Shown here piece after piece: positions 14,659 through 23,781 of a stretch of 60,970 bases of DNA (within the stretch, counting starts at the first letter, position 1; each line of letters opens with the position of its first letter). The notes beneath the pieces were generated by a model. The model worked only from the letters and a program-made list of their open reading frames with translations. It was not told where the DNA came from and ran no database searches. The DNA comes from Lysinibacillus odysseyi. GTDB lineage: Bacteria; Bacillota; Bacilli; Bacillales_A; Planococcaceae. The DNA lies in NCBI GenBank assembly GCA_014595895.1, contig JABUKB010000010.1:1-60970 (forward strand). The letters are read 5' to 3'. A program made the position numbers and the translations under genes.

Positions 14659-17445
14659 TCATTTTTTCAAAAAAAACTTAGGAACAACAGGCATTCCACA
14701 CCATTCCGCTACTTTATTATAGTTTTTTGCAATATCCTGAAGAATATCATAGCCATACTTAGCCCCACTAATCATTTTACCCACAGAACTTTCCGAATCT
14801 CCTAGTTCTTCTAAAACTCTTTTTACTCTATTTAGTGCACCTGATTTAACTATTTCTTCAGCACTAGTAGAGCTTTCGATTTTCTCTAAAGCATTTGCCA
14901 TTTTCTCAATATCTTCAGCAGCTTCTGGAACTTCGAGTTGTAATTCTCTGATATTACCTAAAAGGTCATTTAAACTATTCTTTACTTCAATTGTTATAGT
15001 ATTTTCATTCGAAAGCAAATTCTGTGTATTCAATCGAATTACAGGATTATTATTAAATACTGGAGATACATTAATTTCATATTTGTTTTCATTCTTCATG
15101 CCCACTTTTATCCCATCCAATAAAGTATATATATTAATCTCTTGCATAGACTCCCTACATCGCTCAGACATAATTTCATTCTTCTCTAATTTCAAAAGAT
15201 ATTCATAATCATGTAAGTGCTGACAATTAGGTGTACAATTACACTGAATATATTTATTTAAACTTATTTTTGTTATATTTTTATGAATGCTGTCAAAGCA
15301 TCTTCTGACAATAGCTAATAATTCAGTTCTAGCTTTTCTTGTACCTTCATAAACTTTTATATCAACATGCCTTTCTCTAATATCATCTTTTAGAATAATC
15401 TCACATACGGCTTCCTGATAATTTAAATAAGCACCTTTTCTCCAACATACTTTTACTCCATCTTTATCCATCAAAAGATCATGGACTTTCACGATAAACT
15501 TCGTCATAATACCAGCTGGTAGAAAGTCATATTTATATCTAAAATGTAAAACATTTTCATCATTAAAATCCAGATGTTTTGCTTTATTATCTAGTAATTC
15601 CGGAATCAAATAAACATTATTGCTTTCAATAGTAAATGAGAGTTCAAAATTCTCCATGAGTTTCAAAATATACGGATACATATTTAACGGATATTTTTCT
15701 TTATCTGTCCAGATTTCACATAAATCTTTATAATAAAATACACCATTTCTATTTTTCAATACATTTGCTTGTGAATCTAATATCTTATAAACCGCATCGG
15801 TTCCCCACTCCGGACTTAAGATTACAAGATTTTTTAATAACTCGTCATTATGGAAATAAAGTACTACCCCTAAATCATGTAAATATTTTATTAAGCTTAA
15901 CGATTCTTCTTCATCTAGATTATATTTTCCACATAGATCTAGGTACTCATCATAATTTATTATATTTCTTTTTACTGATGCTAATTCTAGTTCTTCTCGA
16001 ATTTTTATCCATCGTGAAAACCACTCAGTTTCCATTAAAGGCAATAATTTTGCTTCTTTTATTATCTCTTCCCTTAAAATATCTATATTTATATCTTCCA
16101 AACAACTGACTGCAAAACAATCAACAATCTGAGGAAAACGAAGTCTTAAATCGTCAATGTCTGGTAACTTTATGTTCTTTCTATCTTTGTCACATTTATT
16201 AATAACCATAATGATAGGACTATCATTCGCAAAAGATTGGATTGTATTTAACCAATAATCAATCCGACCATATTCATCTTCTTGCCTAGCATCCCAAACA
16301 AAGATATATAAGGAACGCTGTGTAAGGAAGAATTGATGTGTAGAATGATAAATTTCTTGCCCACCAAAATCCCATATATTTAGAGTATATTCTTTATTTT
16401 TACTTTGAAACTTCCATTTTTCAATATCTATACCTTCTGTTGAAGGTGATTCTATGTAAGAGTCATTTATGATTTTATTTAATAAGGTAGTTTTCCCTAC
16501 CCCCCCTTGTCCTACTATTATCATTTTAGATTCATTTAAATTAATTTTATTTTTATCATCTTGATATTGAACTATATAATTAATAATTTGAGAAGCCGTT
16601 TGTTTAAAAATTTCTGGAGGAATCTTTTGCGCTAGAGGCGTATTTTCCAAATTAATGATCTTTAAATTCGTTAAGTTTGATAGCGATCTCGGCAAAGATT
16701 CTATATTAGCCCTTCCTAAATAAAGAATTTTCAATTCACTAAGTTTTCCTATATCTTCCGGTAAATCACTATTCTTCATATCCGGTAAATATAAACCTTC
16801 CAATTTTTTAAAATTTGCAATTTGTGGAGGTAAATTATAATCTACTGTACTTATTGCTAATGACTCTAAATTTTCAAGCTCTATGATTTCCATTGGAAAA
16901 GATTCGAAAATGCTACCATTAATATTGAGGTATTTAAGTTTTTTTAAATTTGATATCTCTTTGGGTAACATTTTCACATTGCAAGAGTACAAACTTAATT
17001 CTTCTAAATTTTTCAAATTACCTATTTCTTTGGGTAAATAGTTTAATGTATTTATTCTTTCTAAATCCGAGTTTTTATAATTACCATTTCCATCTTTGAA
17101 AAACGTATTACTTAATTTTAAATACCTCAAATCAACTAGATCACCAATTTCACTAGGGAGATTATTTATTCCACAATCAGATAAATCTAGAAATTCCCAC
17201 TTCTCATTTTTAGCTCTCTCTATCAAATTTAAAAGTTCATCTTCAGATAACGTTCTATAATCTCTTTTCGAACCTGAATCTTTAAACTTCATTGAATTTA
17301 TATAATACTTCATTGAAAAGTTAAGATAGAAATGTTCATTTTCTGTTTCTTCTTCAAACATTTCTTCTTCAAACATTTCTTCTTCAAACATTTCTTCTTC
17401 AAACATTTCTTCTTCAAATAAATTTTCAGTTTTATTACTTTCCAT
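14659..17445 (-). CDS. ROCO-family protein: leucine-rich repeats, Ras-like GTPase (Roc) and COR domain
   Basis: A 928-residue multidomain protein. Residues 9-34 are five acidic pentad repeats. About 85-290 are roughly eight leucine-rich repeats (LPKEIGNLKNLEELSL type). The Roc GTPase has P-loop GQGGVGKTT (312-320), G3 DFGGQE (359-364) and G4 NKCD (416-419). The COR region follows (about 470-760) and includes a Cys/His cluster CNCTPNCQHLH. The last 90 residues form a helical tail ending YNKVAEWCGMPVVPKF, a tail I associate with other bacterial NTPases of defence loci (from memory). GGGGTGG precedes the ATG. In bacteria ROCO function is poorly known; island context suggests defence or stress sensing. 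Confidence 0.88.
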   Translation of the reverse strand: MESNKTENLFEEEMFEEEMFEEEMFEEEMFEEETENEHFYLNFSMKYYINSMKFKDSGSKRDYRTLSEDELLNLIERAKNEKWEFLDLSDCGINNLPSEIGDLVDLRYLKLSNTFFKDGNGNYKNSDLERINTLNYLPKEIGNLKNLEELSLYSCNVKMLPKEISNLKKLKYLNINGSIFESFPMEIIELENLESLAISTVDYNLPPQIANFKKLEGLYLPDMKNSDLPEDIGKLSELKILYLGRANIESLPRSLSNLTNLKIINLENTPLAQKIPPEIFKQTASQIINYIVQYQDDKNKINLNESKMIIVGQGGVGKTTLLNKIINDSYIESPSTEGIDIEKWKFQSKNKEYTLNIWDFGGQEIYHSTHQFFLTQRSLYIFVWDARQEDEYGRIDYWLNTIQSFANDSPIIMVINKCDKDRKNIKLPDIDDLRLRFPQIVDCFAVSCLEDINIDILREEIIKEAKLLPLMETEWFSRWIKIREELELASVKRNIINYDEYLDLCGKYNLDEEESLSLIKYLHDLGVVLYFHNDELLKNLVILSPEWGTDAVYKILDSQANVLKNRNGVFYYKDLCEIWTDKEKYPLNMYPYILKLMENFELSFTIESNNVYLIPELLDNKAKHLDFNDENVLHFRYKYDFLPAGIMTKFIVKVHDLLMDKDGVKVCWRKGAYLNYQEAVCEIILKDDIRERHVDIKVYEGTRKARTELLAIVRRCFDSIHKNITKISLNKYIQCNCTPNCQHLHDYEYLLKLEKNEIMSERCRESMQEINIYTLLDGIKVGMKNENKYEINVSPVFNNNPVIRLNTQNLLSNENTITIEVKNSLNDLLGNIRELQLEVPEAAEDIEKMANALEKIESSTSAEEIVKSGALNRVKRVLEELGDSESSVGKMISGAKYGYDILQDIAKNYNKVAEWCGMPVVPKFFLKK
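17346..17420 (-). repeat. 15-bp in-frame tandem repeat, five copies
   Basis: Five consecutive 15-base units at 17346-17420 (plus-strand unit TTTCTTCTTCAAACA). Four are identical and the last differs by one base. They encode MFEEE-type pentads at the N-terminus of the ROCO protein. Because the unit is a multiple of three, copy-number change alters the length of the acidic segment without breaking the frame. Confidence 0.95.
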
Positions 17446-17518
17446 AAACCCACCCCTTCTTTTACAAATTATAACATTTAAATAAAATATATTGGTATCA
17501 AATTTAGTATCATCAAAT

Positions 17519-17561
17519 AAAAAAAGCTCGGAATAATCACCTTCAAATAGGCTATTCCGAG
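17519..17561 (-). terminator. Terminator downstream of intact guaA
   Basis: On the minus strand CTCGGAATA and TATTCCGAG pair perfectly and are followed by CTTTTTTTAT. By position it lies inside the island, so the element supplies its host gene with a terminator. Confidence 0.85.
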
Positions 17562-17582
17562 TCTTTTCTAGTTATTATTTAA

Positions 17583-17656
17583 TTATTCCCACTCAATCGT
17601 AGCAGGCGGCTTACTCGTAATGTCATACAGCACACGGTTTACCCCGTTTACTTCGT
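17583..17656 (-). repeat. 3' end of guaA, copy in the intact gene (att-like direct repeat)
   Basis: Direct-repeat partner of 11671-11744. Identity is highest in the last 55 bases of the gene, in blocks of 20 and 29 identical bases, and falls off farther upstream. Confidence 0.85.
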
Positions 17657-19133
17657 TGACAATACGCACCGAAATCTTCTCCAGCACATCGTAAGGAATA
17701 CGTGCCCAGTCAGAAGTCATGCCGTCGATTGATGTTACGCCGCGGATACCGACTGCGTAGTCGTACGTACGGCCATCGCCCATTACACCTACAGAACGGA
17801 TGTCTGGAAGTACTGCGAAGTATTGCCAGATGTCGCGCTCTAAGCCTGCTTTTGCGATTTCGTCACGTAGGATGAAGTCTGCTTCACGTACGATTTCTAG
17901 TTTTTCTTCTGTTACCTCACCAAGTACACGGATACCTAATCCTGGACCTGGGAATGGTTGACGCCATACGATTTTCTCGTCTAAGCCAAGCTCTAGACCT
18001 AAAGCACGTACTTCGTCTTTGAATAATGTTTTTAGTGGTTCGATTAACTCGAACTGCATATCTTCTGGTAATCCACCTACGTTGTGGTGTGATTTGATTG
18101 TTTGTGCAGTTGCTGTCCCTGACTCGATAATGTCAGTGTAAAGCGTACCTTGCGCTAAGAAATCCATACCTTCTAATTTAGAAGCTTCTTCGTCGAATAC
18201 ATAAATAAACTCGTTACCGATGATTTTACGTTTCTTCTCAGGATCAGACACGCCTGCAAGCTTGTTCATGAAGCGTTCACGTGCATCGATTTTGATTAAG
18301 TTCATATCGAAGTCTTCTGTGAAAGTTTTCATAACTTGTTCAACTTCACCTTTACGGTTTAAGTTGTGGTCTACGAACATACATGTTAACTGGTCACCGA
18401 TTGCTTTGTGGATCAGCACAGCTACTACTGAAGAGTCAACACCGCCTGATAATGCACAAAGAACCTTTTTGTCGCCCACTTGCTCGCGGATTTTCGCGAT
18501 TTCAATATCAATGAAGTTCGCCATAGACCAGTCGCCTTTTGCTTCACATACATTGAATACGAAGTTTTTCAGTAAATCATTTCCGTATACAGAGTGACGT
18601 ACCTCTGGGTGGAATTGTACAGAGTAGAATTTTTTCTCGGCATTGGCCATTGCAGCGATATGACATGAAGGGCTAGTAGCAATTACTTCAAAACCAGCTG
18701 GCACTTCTGTTACGTGGTCACCGTGGCTCATCCATACAACTTGTTCTTTTGGCAGTTCAGCGAATAATTTATTATCTGTTGTCACAGTTAATTCTGCTTT
18801 CCCGTATTCACGTGTTGCCGCGCTCTCTACTTTACCGCCGTTTGTATGCGCCATTAATTGCATACCGTAGCAAATACCTAAGATCGGTAAACCTAGTTCA
18901 AAAATAGCCGGGTCTACTTTGAAAGCATTGTCATCATATACTGAATTTGGTCCACCTGAGAATACAATCCCTACAGCGTTCATGTCTTTGATTTCATCCG
19001 CTGTAATCGTATGTGGGTGTAGTTCTGAGAATACACCAAATTCACGAATACGACGCGTAATTAACTGGTTAAACTGACTGCCGAAATCTAGAACGACGAT
19101 TTTTTCTTGCTCTTTTAATAAAGGAGTTGACAC
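17583..19133 (-). CDS. guaA: GMP synthase (glutamine-hydrolysing)
   Basis: Converts XMP to GMP using glutamine and ATP. The N-terminal class I glutamine amidotransferase has [11 protein letters not shown] with the nucleophile Cys and VQFHPEV with His. The ATP-pyrophosphatase domain has [10 protein letters not shown], and the C-terminal dimerisation domain ends PPATIEWE. A longer frame extends to 19238, but GAGGTGG five bases ahead of GTG at 19133 and family alignment ([17 protein letters not shown]) decide the start; 516 residues is normal. The leader carries a divergent purine riboswitch and a terminator. Its 3' end is the integration site of the adjacent island. Confidence 0.96.
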   Translation of the reverse strand: MSTPLLKEQEKIVVLDFGSQFNQLITRRIREFGVFSELHPHTITADEIKDMNAVGIVFSGGPNSVYDDNAFKVDPAIFELGLPILGICYGMQLMAHTNGGKVESAATREYGKAELTVTTDNKLFAELPKEQVVWMSHGDHVTEVPAGFEVIATSPSCHIAAMANAEKKFYSVQFHPEVRHSVYGNDLLKNFVFNVCEAKGDWSMANFIDIEIAKIREQVGDKKVLCALSGGVDSSVVAVLIHKAIGDQLTCMFVDHNLNRKGEVEQVMKTFTEDFDMNLIKIDARERFMNKLAGVSDPEKKRKIIGNEFIYVFDEEASKLEGMDFLAQGTLYTDIIESGTATAQTIKSHHNVGGLPEDMQFELIEPLKTLFKDEVRALGLELGLDEKIVWRQPFPGPGLGIRVLGEVTEEKLEIVREADFILRDEIAKAGLERDIWQYFAVLPDIRSVGVMGDGRTYDYAVGIRGVTSIDGMTSDWARIPYDVLEKISVRIVNEVNGVNRVLYDITSKPPATIEWE

Positions 19134-19170
19134 GTTTTCCACCTCTTCTAATAATCTTAGCCTTACTTCT

Positions 19171-19205
19171 AAAAAAAACGCGAAGAAATTTACATTCGTC
19201 GCGTT
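19171..19205 (-). terminator. Riboswitch expression-platform terminator for guaA
   Basis: On the minus strand AACGCGACGAA pairs with TTCTTCGCGTT (one mismatch) and is followed by eight T. It sits about 40 bases before the guaA start, downstream of the aptamer. Confidence 0.85.
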
Positions 19206-19251
19206 CACATTTATATACAGGTAAACAGACGTATACACTACGCCCGTCTAC

Positions 19252-19320
19252 CGTCATAGATAAGTTATTTAGGGTAACTTAGTAGAAACATCCGAACCAT
19301 ATTATCGGACCTATATGAAG
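19252..19320 (-). promoter_or_regulatory. Purine-riboswitch-like aptamer upstream of guaA, non-consensus core
   Basis: The minus strand reads in order CATATAGG, a P2 stem TCCGA/TCGGA with loop TAATATGG, TGTTTCTACT, a P3 stem TAAGTTA/TAACTTA with loop CCCTAAA, then TCTATGA closing P1 (TCAT/ATGA). Segment lengths match the guanine riboswitch almost exactly, and the ligand-pairing C in CTA is kept. Deviations from the canonical core are GG instead of AT after TATA in J1/2, and AT instead of GA just before that C in J3/1. It is followed by an intrinsic terminator. Likely a guanine sensor, but ligand preference may differ. Confidence 0.8.
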
Positions 19321-19370
19321 GCATTTTTATTATTGATTTTTTTAAATTTTACTCTTTAATAAGCGTAAAA

Positions 19371-21536
19371 TCAACCGGTAGTGCGATTGATTAAATATTC
19401 CCAACTTTCTTTAATTTCTTCATAAGAAAAGTCTTGCGGGTTTTTACTATAAATCGATTTCTCATACACCTCTGTGACAGTAGACATATCGCTTGTCCCG
19501 AAGTATCGGTCCACACGTTTTGCAAAGCTTGACAGTGTTTCATCCGGTGCCTTTGGCAGTCCTGCATGGTCGAGCTGTTTGAGTAATACTTTATAGGCAG
19601 ACTGTACCGCTTCTTTATCATCCTCTTTACGACGCTGATTGGCAATATAGACTTTTGGCAGCCATTTGCGGCGACGGATAAAGGCATATATTGCGAGCAG
19701 CGCCACTATACCGATAAGGACGTACAGCCACATGAATGAACGCTCTTGATTTGGCTTTGTCGCTTTTTTCTGAGCTTCCGTTTCTGTCTCTTCTCGCACG
19801 GTACGATCTTTCTCCTGCTCTTCTAACAATTCCGGTGCCCCGTTTAATGACGTATCGACATCATAATCGATTTGGCTAGGTGCAGAGAAGCCAATCGTCG
19901 GTTCAAAGGTCATCCAGCCCACACCGTCAATATACGCTTCCACCCAAGAGTGGGCATGGTTATTTTCCACTTGATAGGTGCGCGTTCCGTCTTCATTGCG
20001 GTCGATTTCATCGCCTTTTGCAAAACCCTTTACCCAACGCGCCGGTATGTTATTGGCACGCAGCATGACGACCATAGCTGTTGAGAAGTTATCACAGTAA
20101 CCGCGCTTTGTTTCAAATAAGAACTGATCTACATAATCCTGATCCTCCGCTGGTACTGGTACATTTTGCGTTTCGTACCAGAAGCTATTCCTTCTGAAGT
20201 ATTGTTCAATTTCCCGCGCCTTATCATAAGGCAAACCATATGCTGCCGTCACTTCTAAAGCTAAATCTACGACACGCTGCGGCAATTCCTCTGGCAACTG
20301 CAAAAAGCGGCTGTCTATGAGCGGCAATTCAGACTGTGTCGGCGGCGTTTTTAAGCCCGTATAGCTATAGTTAGGCGACTGATACATGATTTGATAATTC
20401 GTCAGGGGCTGTTCTGCCTCTCCTGCGTAATGATGTGTGGATAGCCGTTCGGTTGCCCTGTGCAGATAAACGCCGACATCTTCCTCACTATATTCATATC
20501 CATTTATTCCATACGCCTGCAATAAATAATTGCGTTCTGTTTGCGAATGGACGACAGCTACCTTTTCTTCCGCTTCCGGGTCCCCTGCCACAGACAATGA
20601 TAGTGCATCTCGCGGCACTTCGAGCGGATATGTACCCTCCGCAGATGACTCCCAGCCCTTTGTTGTATAGAAATCTTTCGTCTCTACACGCCAGTATTGC
20701 GGGGAATCTGCCTCTACCGTAAACACGACTGTATTATCTGCTTCAAAGGAACCGCCAAGCTGACTGTCATTATTCCCTAGCCCTACTTTGGAAACACGCT
20801 CTCCCGGGAACGGACCGCTCCCTTCCGCCAAGCTCTTAATATATGGCACTGGGTCCGGCCATTGCGGCGCTGCTTTTGGCAACATAATCGCTACGACACT
20901 CGCTACACTGATGGCGATGATAACCGGCAGCACATAGGCAACATATTTCCGTAGCGGAAAATCCGTGCCGGTTTGTACCATTAAGCGTTTCAAGTAAAGA
21001 AGGGCTGTCATCACCAGTCCTAATAGCACCACTTTGGCAATCGCAGCTGATCCGTCATAGGGAGTGAATGTATCCAATGTTGCGATGAAGAACACCGTAA
21101 ACACGAAGAAATAAAAAACAGTCATGCGTACTTTTAGCCAATAATCAATCAGATAAATGAACATCCAAATGAGCAAGAAAAAGAGCACAGATCGAAAAGG
21201 GTTCGTTACTTGTCCAAAGTCGCCTGCCAAAATCACCGAGACATTTGCCTGCATCTCCTGCGATAAAAATGCTATCCCTTCTCCACTAAGAAACGTAGCA
21301 TCCGTATAGACATCGATTAAAAACCAAGCGATATAACCCACTTTTACAATCCATGAAACAAGAATAGGTGCATTGAAAATATTTAATACACAACAAATCC
21401 CCACAAAGATAAGCAGCAGATTTAATTTGCCCGTTTGGGTTAATTCTACGATAGGAATTAACCATTCTCTTAAGATAAAAAACAAGATCACATAAAATAT
21501 GGCACTTTCTACATAATGCATATTTTCGCGTTTCAT
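19371..21536 (-). CDS. yebA: YebA-like membrane transglutaminase-domain protein
   Basis: A 721-residue protein. The N-terminal 210 residues have about seven hydrophobic segments, and an extracytoplasmic region follows. The transglutaminase-like core has Cys in KRGYCDNFSTAMV, His in NNHAHSWVEAY and Asp/Glu in GVGWMTFEPT. A further membrane segment lies near residue 600 (SFMWLYVLIGIVALLAIYAF), with a cytoplasmic DUF4129-like tail. The order yeaC-yeaD-yebA-guaA matches B. subtilis, and the genes overlap by a few bases as one operon. GGAGGTG precedes the start. The substrate is unknown; the partner AAA+ and DUF58 proteins suggest a membrane-associated assembly or maturation system. Confidence 0.88.
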   Translation of the reverse strand: MKRENMHYVESAIFYVILFFILREWLIPIVELTQTGKLNLLLIFVGICCVLNIFNAPILVSWIVKVGYIAWFLIDVYTDATFLSGEGIAFLSQEMQANVSVILAGDFGQVTNPFRSVLFFLLIWMFIYLIDYWLKVRMTVFYFFVFTVFFIATLDTFTPYDGSAAIAKVVLLGLVMTALLYLKRLMVQTGTDFPLRKYVAYVLPVIIAISVASVVAIMLPKAAPQWPDPVPYIKSLAEGSGPFPGERVSKVGLGNNDSQLGGSFEADNTVVFTVEADSPQYWRVETKDFYTTKGWESSAEGTYPLEVPRDALSLSVAGDPEAEEKVAVVHSQTERNYLLQAYGINGYEYSEEDVGVYLHRATERLSTHHYAGEAEQPLTNYQIMYQSPNYSYTGLKTPPTQSELPLIDSRFLQLPEELPQRVVDLALEVTAAYGLPYDKAREIEQYFRRNSFWYETQNVPVPAEDQDYVDQFLFETKRGYCDNFSTAMVVMLRANNIPARWVKGFAKGDEIDRNEDGTRTYQVENNHAHSWVEAYIDGVGWMTFEPTIGFSAPSQIDYDVDTSLNGAPELLEEQEKDRTVREETETEAQKKATKPNQERSFMWLYVLIGIVALLAIYAFIRRRKWLPKVYIANQRRKEDDKEAVQSAYKVLLKQLDHAGLPKAPDETLSSFAKRVDRYFGTSDMSTVTEVYEKSIYSKNPQDFSYEEIKESWEYLINRTTG

Positions 21537-22720
21537 CGTTTCATCACCTCCGCAAATACATTTTCAAACTGCAGCGGGTTTGTAAAAATTACCGTACTAT
21601 TTGAAAAATTGGCGGACTTATGGCTTTTTTCATCCTCTGTCACTACAAAACAAATAACAGCGCGTGCATATTTAGAGCCATTCATTAAGAAATGCTTCAA
21701 TTCATCTGACAGATTCCCTGTCACCAGCAACAAAATGGAACTATTCAACCGGGCCCCTTGTGCAAACAATGCCGGTGTCACAGCCTGTGCATCCGGTTCC
21801 ACAACCGCTAAATGCTGTTGGACTTGCTCTAACTGTACATTCGAGCGAATCATTGGCATATTCAGGCTTGTTTGTCCGACTGAAAGAAATGCTAAGTCCC
21901 CTTGTTTTTTCACAATCTCTTTAATGATGGAAGCTGTCAAATCCACCGCTTGTTCAAAGCATTGCTCAGAAGATCGGTCTAAGCATAGGAAGATATTTTG
22001 TGATTGCCGATCTTCAAATTCCTTTGTCCGCAGCTCTCCATTGCGGGCAAACGACTTCCAATGAATCCACGAGAAGCGGTCGCCCGGCTGATAATTTCTA
22101 ACACCTGTTGCCATTGTAGTATCTTTCACCATGGCATATTTTGCTGCATGGGCACCCTGGTCATACTGCTCCTGCAGTGCCGTATAGGCGATATCCACTG
22201 TCTTAGGATACACAATGACACGCTTTGGCTGCGTCAGCATTACTTTTCGTACAACCCAGCCAAAAAAATCCGTTACCGTTATTTCCATTTGTGAAAATAC
22301 ATATTCGCCACGCTGGATATTTTCGAGGCTGTAGGTCCACTCGAAGGAACGTTTCCAACCGCCTAAGAACAGGTGGCTGGATTGCCCGAGGGCTACCCGG
22401 TAATAGCGTTCATCTAATTCCATTTCTTTCACCGTCAAAAAGACAAGCGGCAGAAACGTACGGTTTTGAAAACGAACTTTCATATGTAACGTATCGCCTC
22501 GCTCTATATAAGCGGGAGAGGCTTCACGCTCAAGCTGTTCCATTTTTAGCGGTACCACGGCTAGTAGCAGTGAATAGATTAAAAACGGAAGAATCGTAAA
22601 GAAAATAAACCAGCTGACAAATCCTCCTTGGAACATCGCAAAACAAAACGAAAAGACAAGCAAAATAACGACCAGCAAAAACCGGCTACCTTGCTTTTTC
22701 AATTGCCTCCATTTCATCAT
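21533..22720 (-). CDS. yeaD: DUF58-family membrane protein YeaD
   Basis: A 395-residue protein with two adjacent N-terminal membrane helices (about 12-55). It then has a beta-rich stretch and the DUF58/vWA-like domain, recognised by GVRNYQPGDRFSWIHWKSFA near residue 210. A following NIFLCLDRSSEQ segment is reminiscent of a von Willebrand factor A metal site. It overlaps yeaC upstream and yebA downstream by four bases each, so the three are translationally coupled. MoxR-DUF58-transglutaminase operons are widespread; the exact role is unproven. Confidence 0.88.
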   Translation of the reverse strand: MMKWRQLKKQGSRFLLVVILLVFSFCFAMFQGGFVSWFIFFTILPFLIYSLLLAVVPLKMEQLEREASPAYIERGDTLHMKVRFQNRTFLPLVFLTVKEMELDERYYRVALGQSSHLFLGGWKRSFEWTYSLENIQRGEYVFSQMEITVTDFFGWVVRKVMLTQPKRVIVYPKTVDIAYTALQEQYDQGAHAAKYAMVKDTTMATGVRNYQPGDRFSWIHWKSFARNGELRTKEFEDRQSQNIFLCLDRSSEQCFEQAVDLTASIIKEIVKKQGDLAFLSVGQTSLNMPMIRSNVQLEQVQQHLAVVEPDAQAVTPALFAQGARLNSSILLLVTGNLSDELKHFLMNGSKYARAVICFVVTEDEKSHKSANFSNSTVIFTNPLQFENVFAEVMKR

Positions 22721-23655
22721 ACATGCCTTTGGATCGGCACAAAGACTTGGCCTACGATCTCATTCATAATCTGCTCTGCTGTCACACCTTCATAACGTGC
22801 CTCCGGTGCTAAGATCAAGCGGTGACTGAAGACAAATGGCGCCAAATACTGCACGTCATCCGGTTTGACAAAGTCGCGGTTGTTCATGAAGGCATAAGCT
22901 TGCGCGGCTTTCATCAGGGCAATCGATGCACGAGGGCTCACGCCTAAATACACTTGCATATGCTCCCTCGTTGCACGAGCCATACGTACGATATAATCCT
23001 TCACATTCTCTTCTACATGCACCTGTCCTACTTGGCGCTGCAAATCTCGCAATGCCTCTAATGTCATGACAGCTTCAATTTCTTCAATTGGCTTTTTATT
23101 TTCTGCACGCCGCAACACTTCCAGCTCTTGTTCCGCATCTGGATAGCCCATTCTAATCTTCAATAAAAAGCGGTCTAACTGGGCTTCTGGCAGCGGATAT
23201 GTTCCTTCGTACTCAATCGGGTTTTGCGTAGCCATCACAAAAAATGGTTTAGCAATCGCTAATGTTTCTCCGTCAATCGTCACAGAAGCCTCTTCCATTG
23301 CTTCTAATAACGAAGATTGCGTTTTAGGGGATGTACGATTGATTTCATCTGCCAAAATGATATTGCCGACAATCGGGCCTGGGCGAAACTCAAATTGCAA
23401 TGTTTTTGGGTTGTAAATCGATACCCCTACTACATCAGACGGCAGTAAATCCGGCGTAAATTGAATACGTTTAAAATCAGCACCGACTGATTTGGCAAGC
23501 GAGCGTACCATCATCGTTTTTCCCACACCTGGGACATCTTCTAACAGGACATGTCCACCCGACAGGAGCGCGACGATACTCAGCTCTGCTACTTCACGCT
23601 TTCCAATCATGACTCTCTCTATATTTTCAATAACTGCTTTGATTTGTTGCTGCAT
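22717..23655 (-). CDS. yeaC: MoxR-family AAA+ ATPase YeaC
   Basis: A 312-residue AAA+ chaperone-like ATPase. It has Walker A DVPGVGKT (about 40-47), Walker B ILADEINRTSPKTQSSLLEA, sensor 1 FVMATQNPIE and the MoxR lid region GVSPRASIALMKAAQAYA. The frame extends to 23679, but GAGGAGG seven bases before the ATG at 23655 decides the start. First gene of the yeaC-yeaD-yebA unit. MoxR proteins are thought to mature metal-bound or complex partner proteins together with vWA-type proteins. Confidence 0.92.
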   Translation of the reverse strand: MQQQIKAVIENIERVMIGKREVAELSIVALLSGGHVLLEDVPGVGKTMMVRSLAKSVGADFKRIQFTPDLLPSDVVGVSIYNPKTLQFEFRPGPIVGNIILADEINRTSPKTQSSLLEAMEEASVTIDGETLAIAKPFFVMATQNPIEYEGTYPLPEAQLDRFLLKIRMGYPDAEQELEVLRRAENKKPIEEIEAVMTLEALRDLQRQVGQVHVEENVKDYIVRMARATREHMQVYLGVSPRASIALMKAAQAYAFMNNRDFVKPDDVQYLAPFVFSHRLILAPEARYEGVTAEQIMNEIVGQVFVPIQRHV

Positions 23656-23781
23656 GGTAAAACCTCCTCTATCTAACAATTATGCCACTTTTCTAACTAA
23701 TGTAAGCATAGCGAAAAGCACTCTTTAATACAAGAAAAGGAAGTATACGACCAAAAGCTGATCGAAATACTTCCAGATGAT

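Larger units (their letters stand above)
11671..17656. mobile_element. Genomic island integrated in the 3' end of guaA
   Basis: About 5.9 kb bounded by the displaced guaA 3' end (11671-11744) and the 3' end of the intact gene (17583-17656), which act as direct repeats. The interior is visibly more AT-rich than the flanks. It carries a NACHT NTPase, a small frameshifted reading frame, a 25-residue peptide gene and a LRR-ROCO GTPase. The guaA 3' end is a known integration hotspot in several bacteria. No integrase, excisionase or replication gene is evident, so this is either a decayed element or one mobilised in trans. Exact crossover positions within the repeats cannot be set. Confidence 0.78.

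Noticed and set aside
19391-19687. Second minus-strand frame overlapping the end of yebA
   Set aside because: Out-of-frame shadow of the transglutaminase-domain gene.
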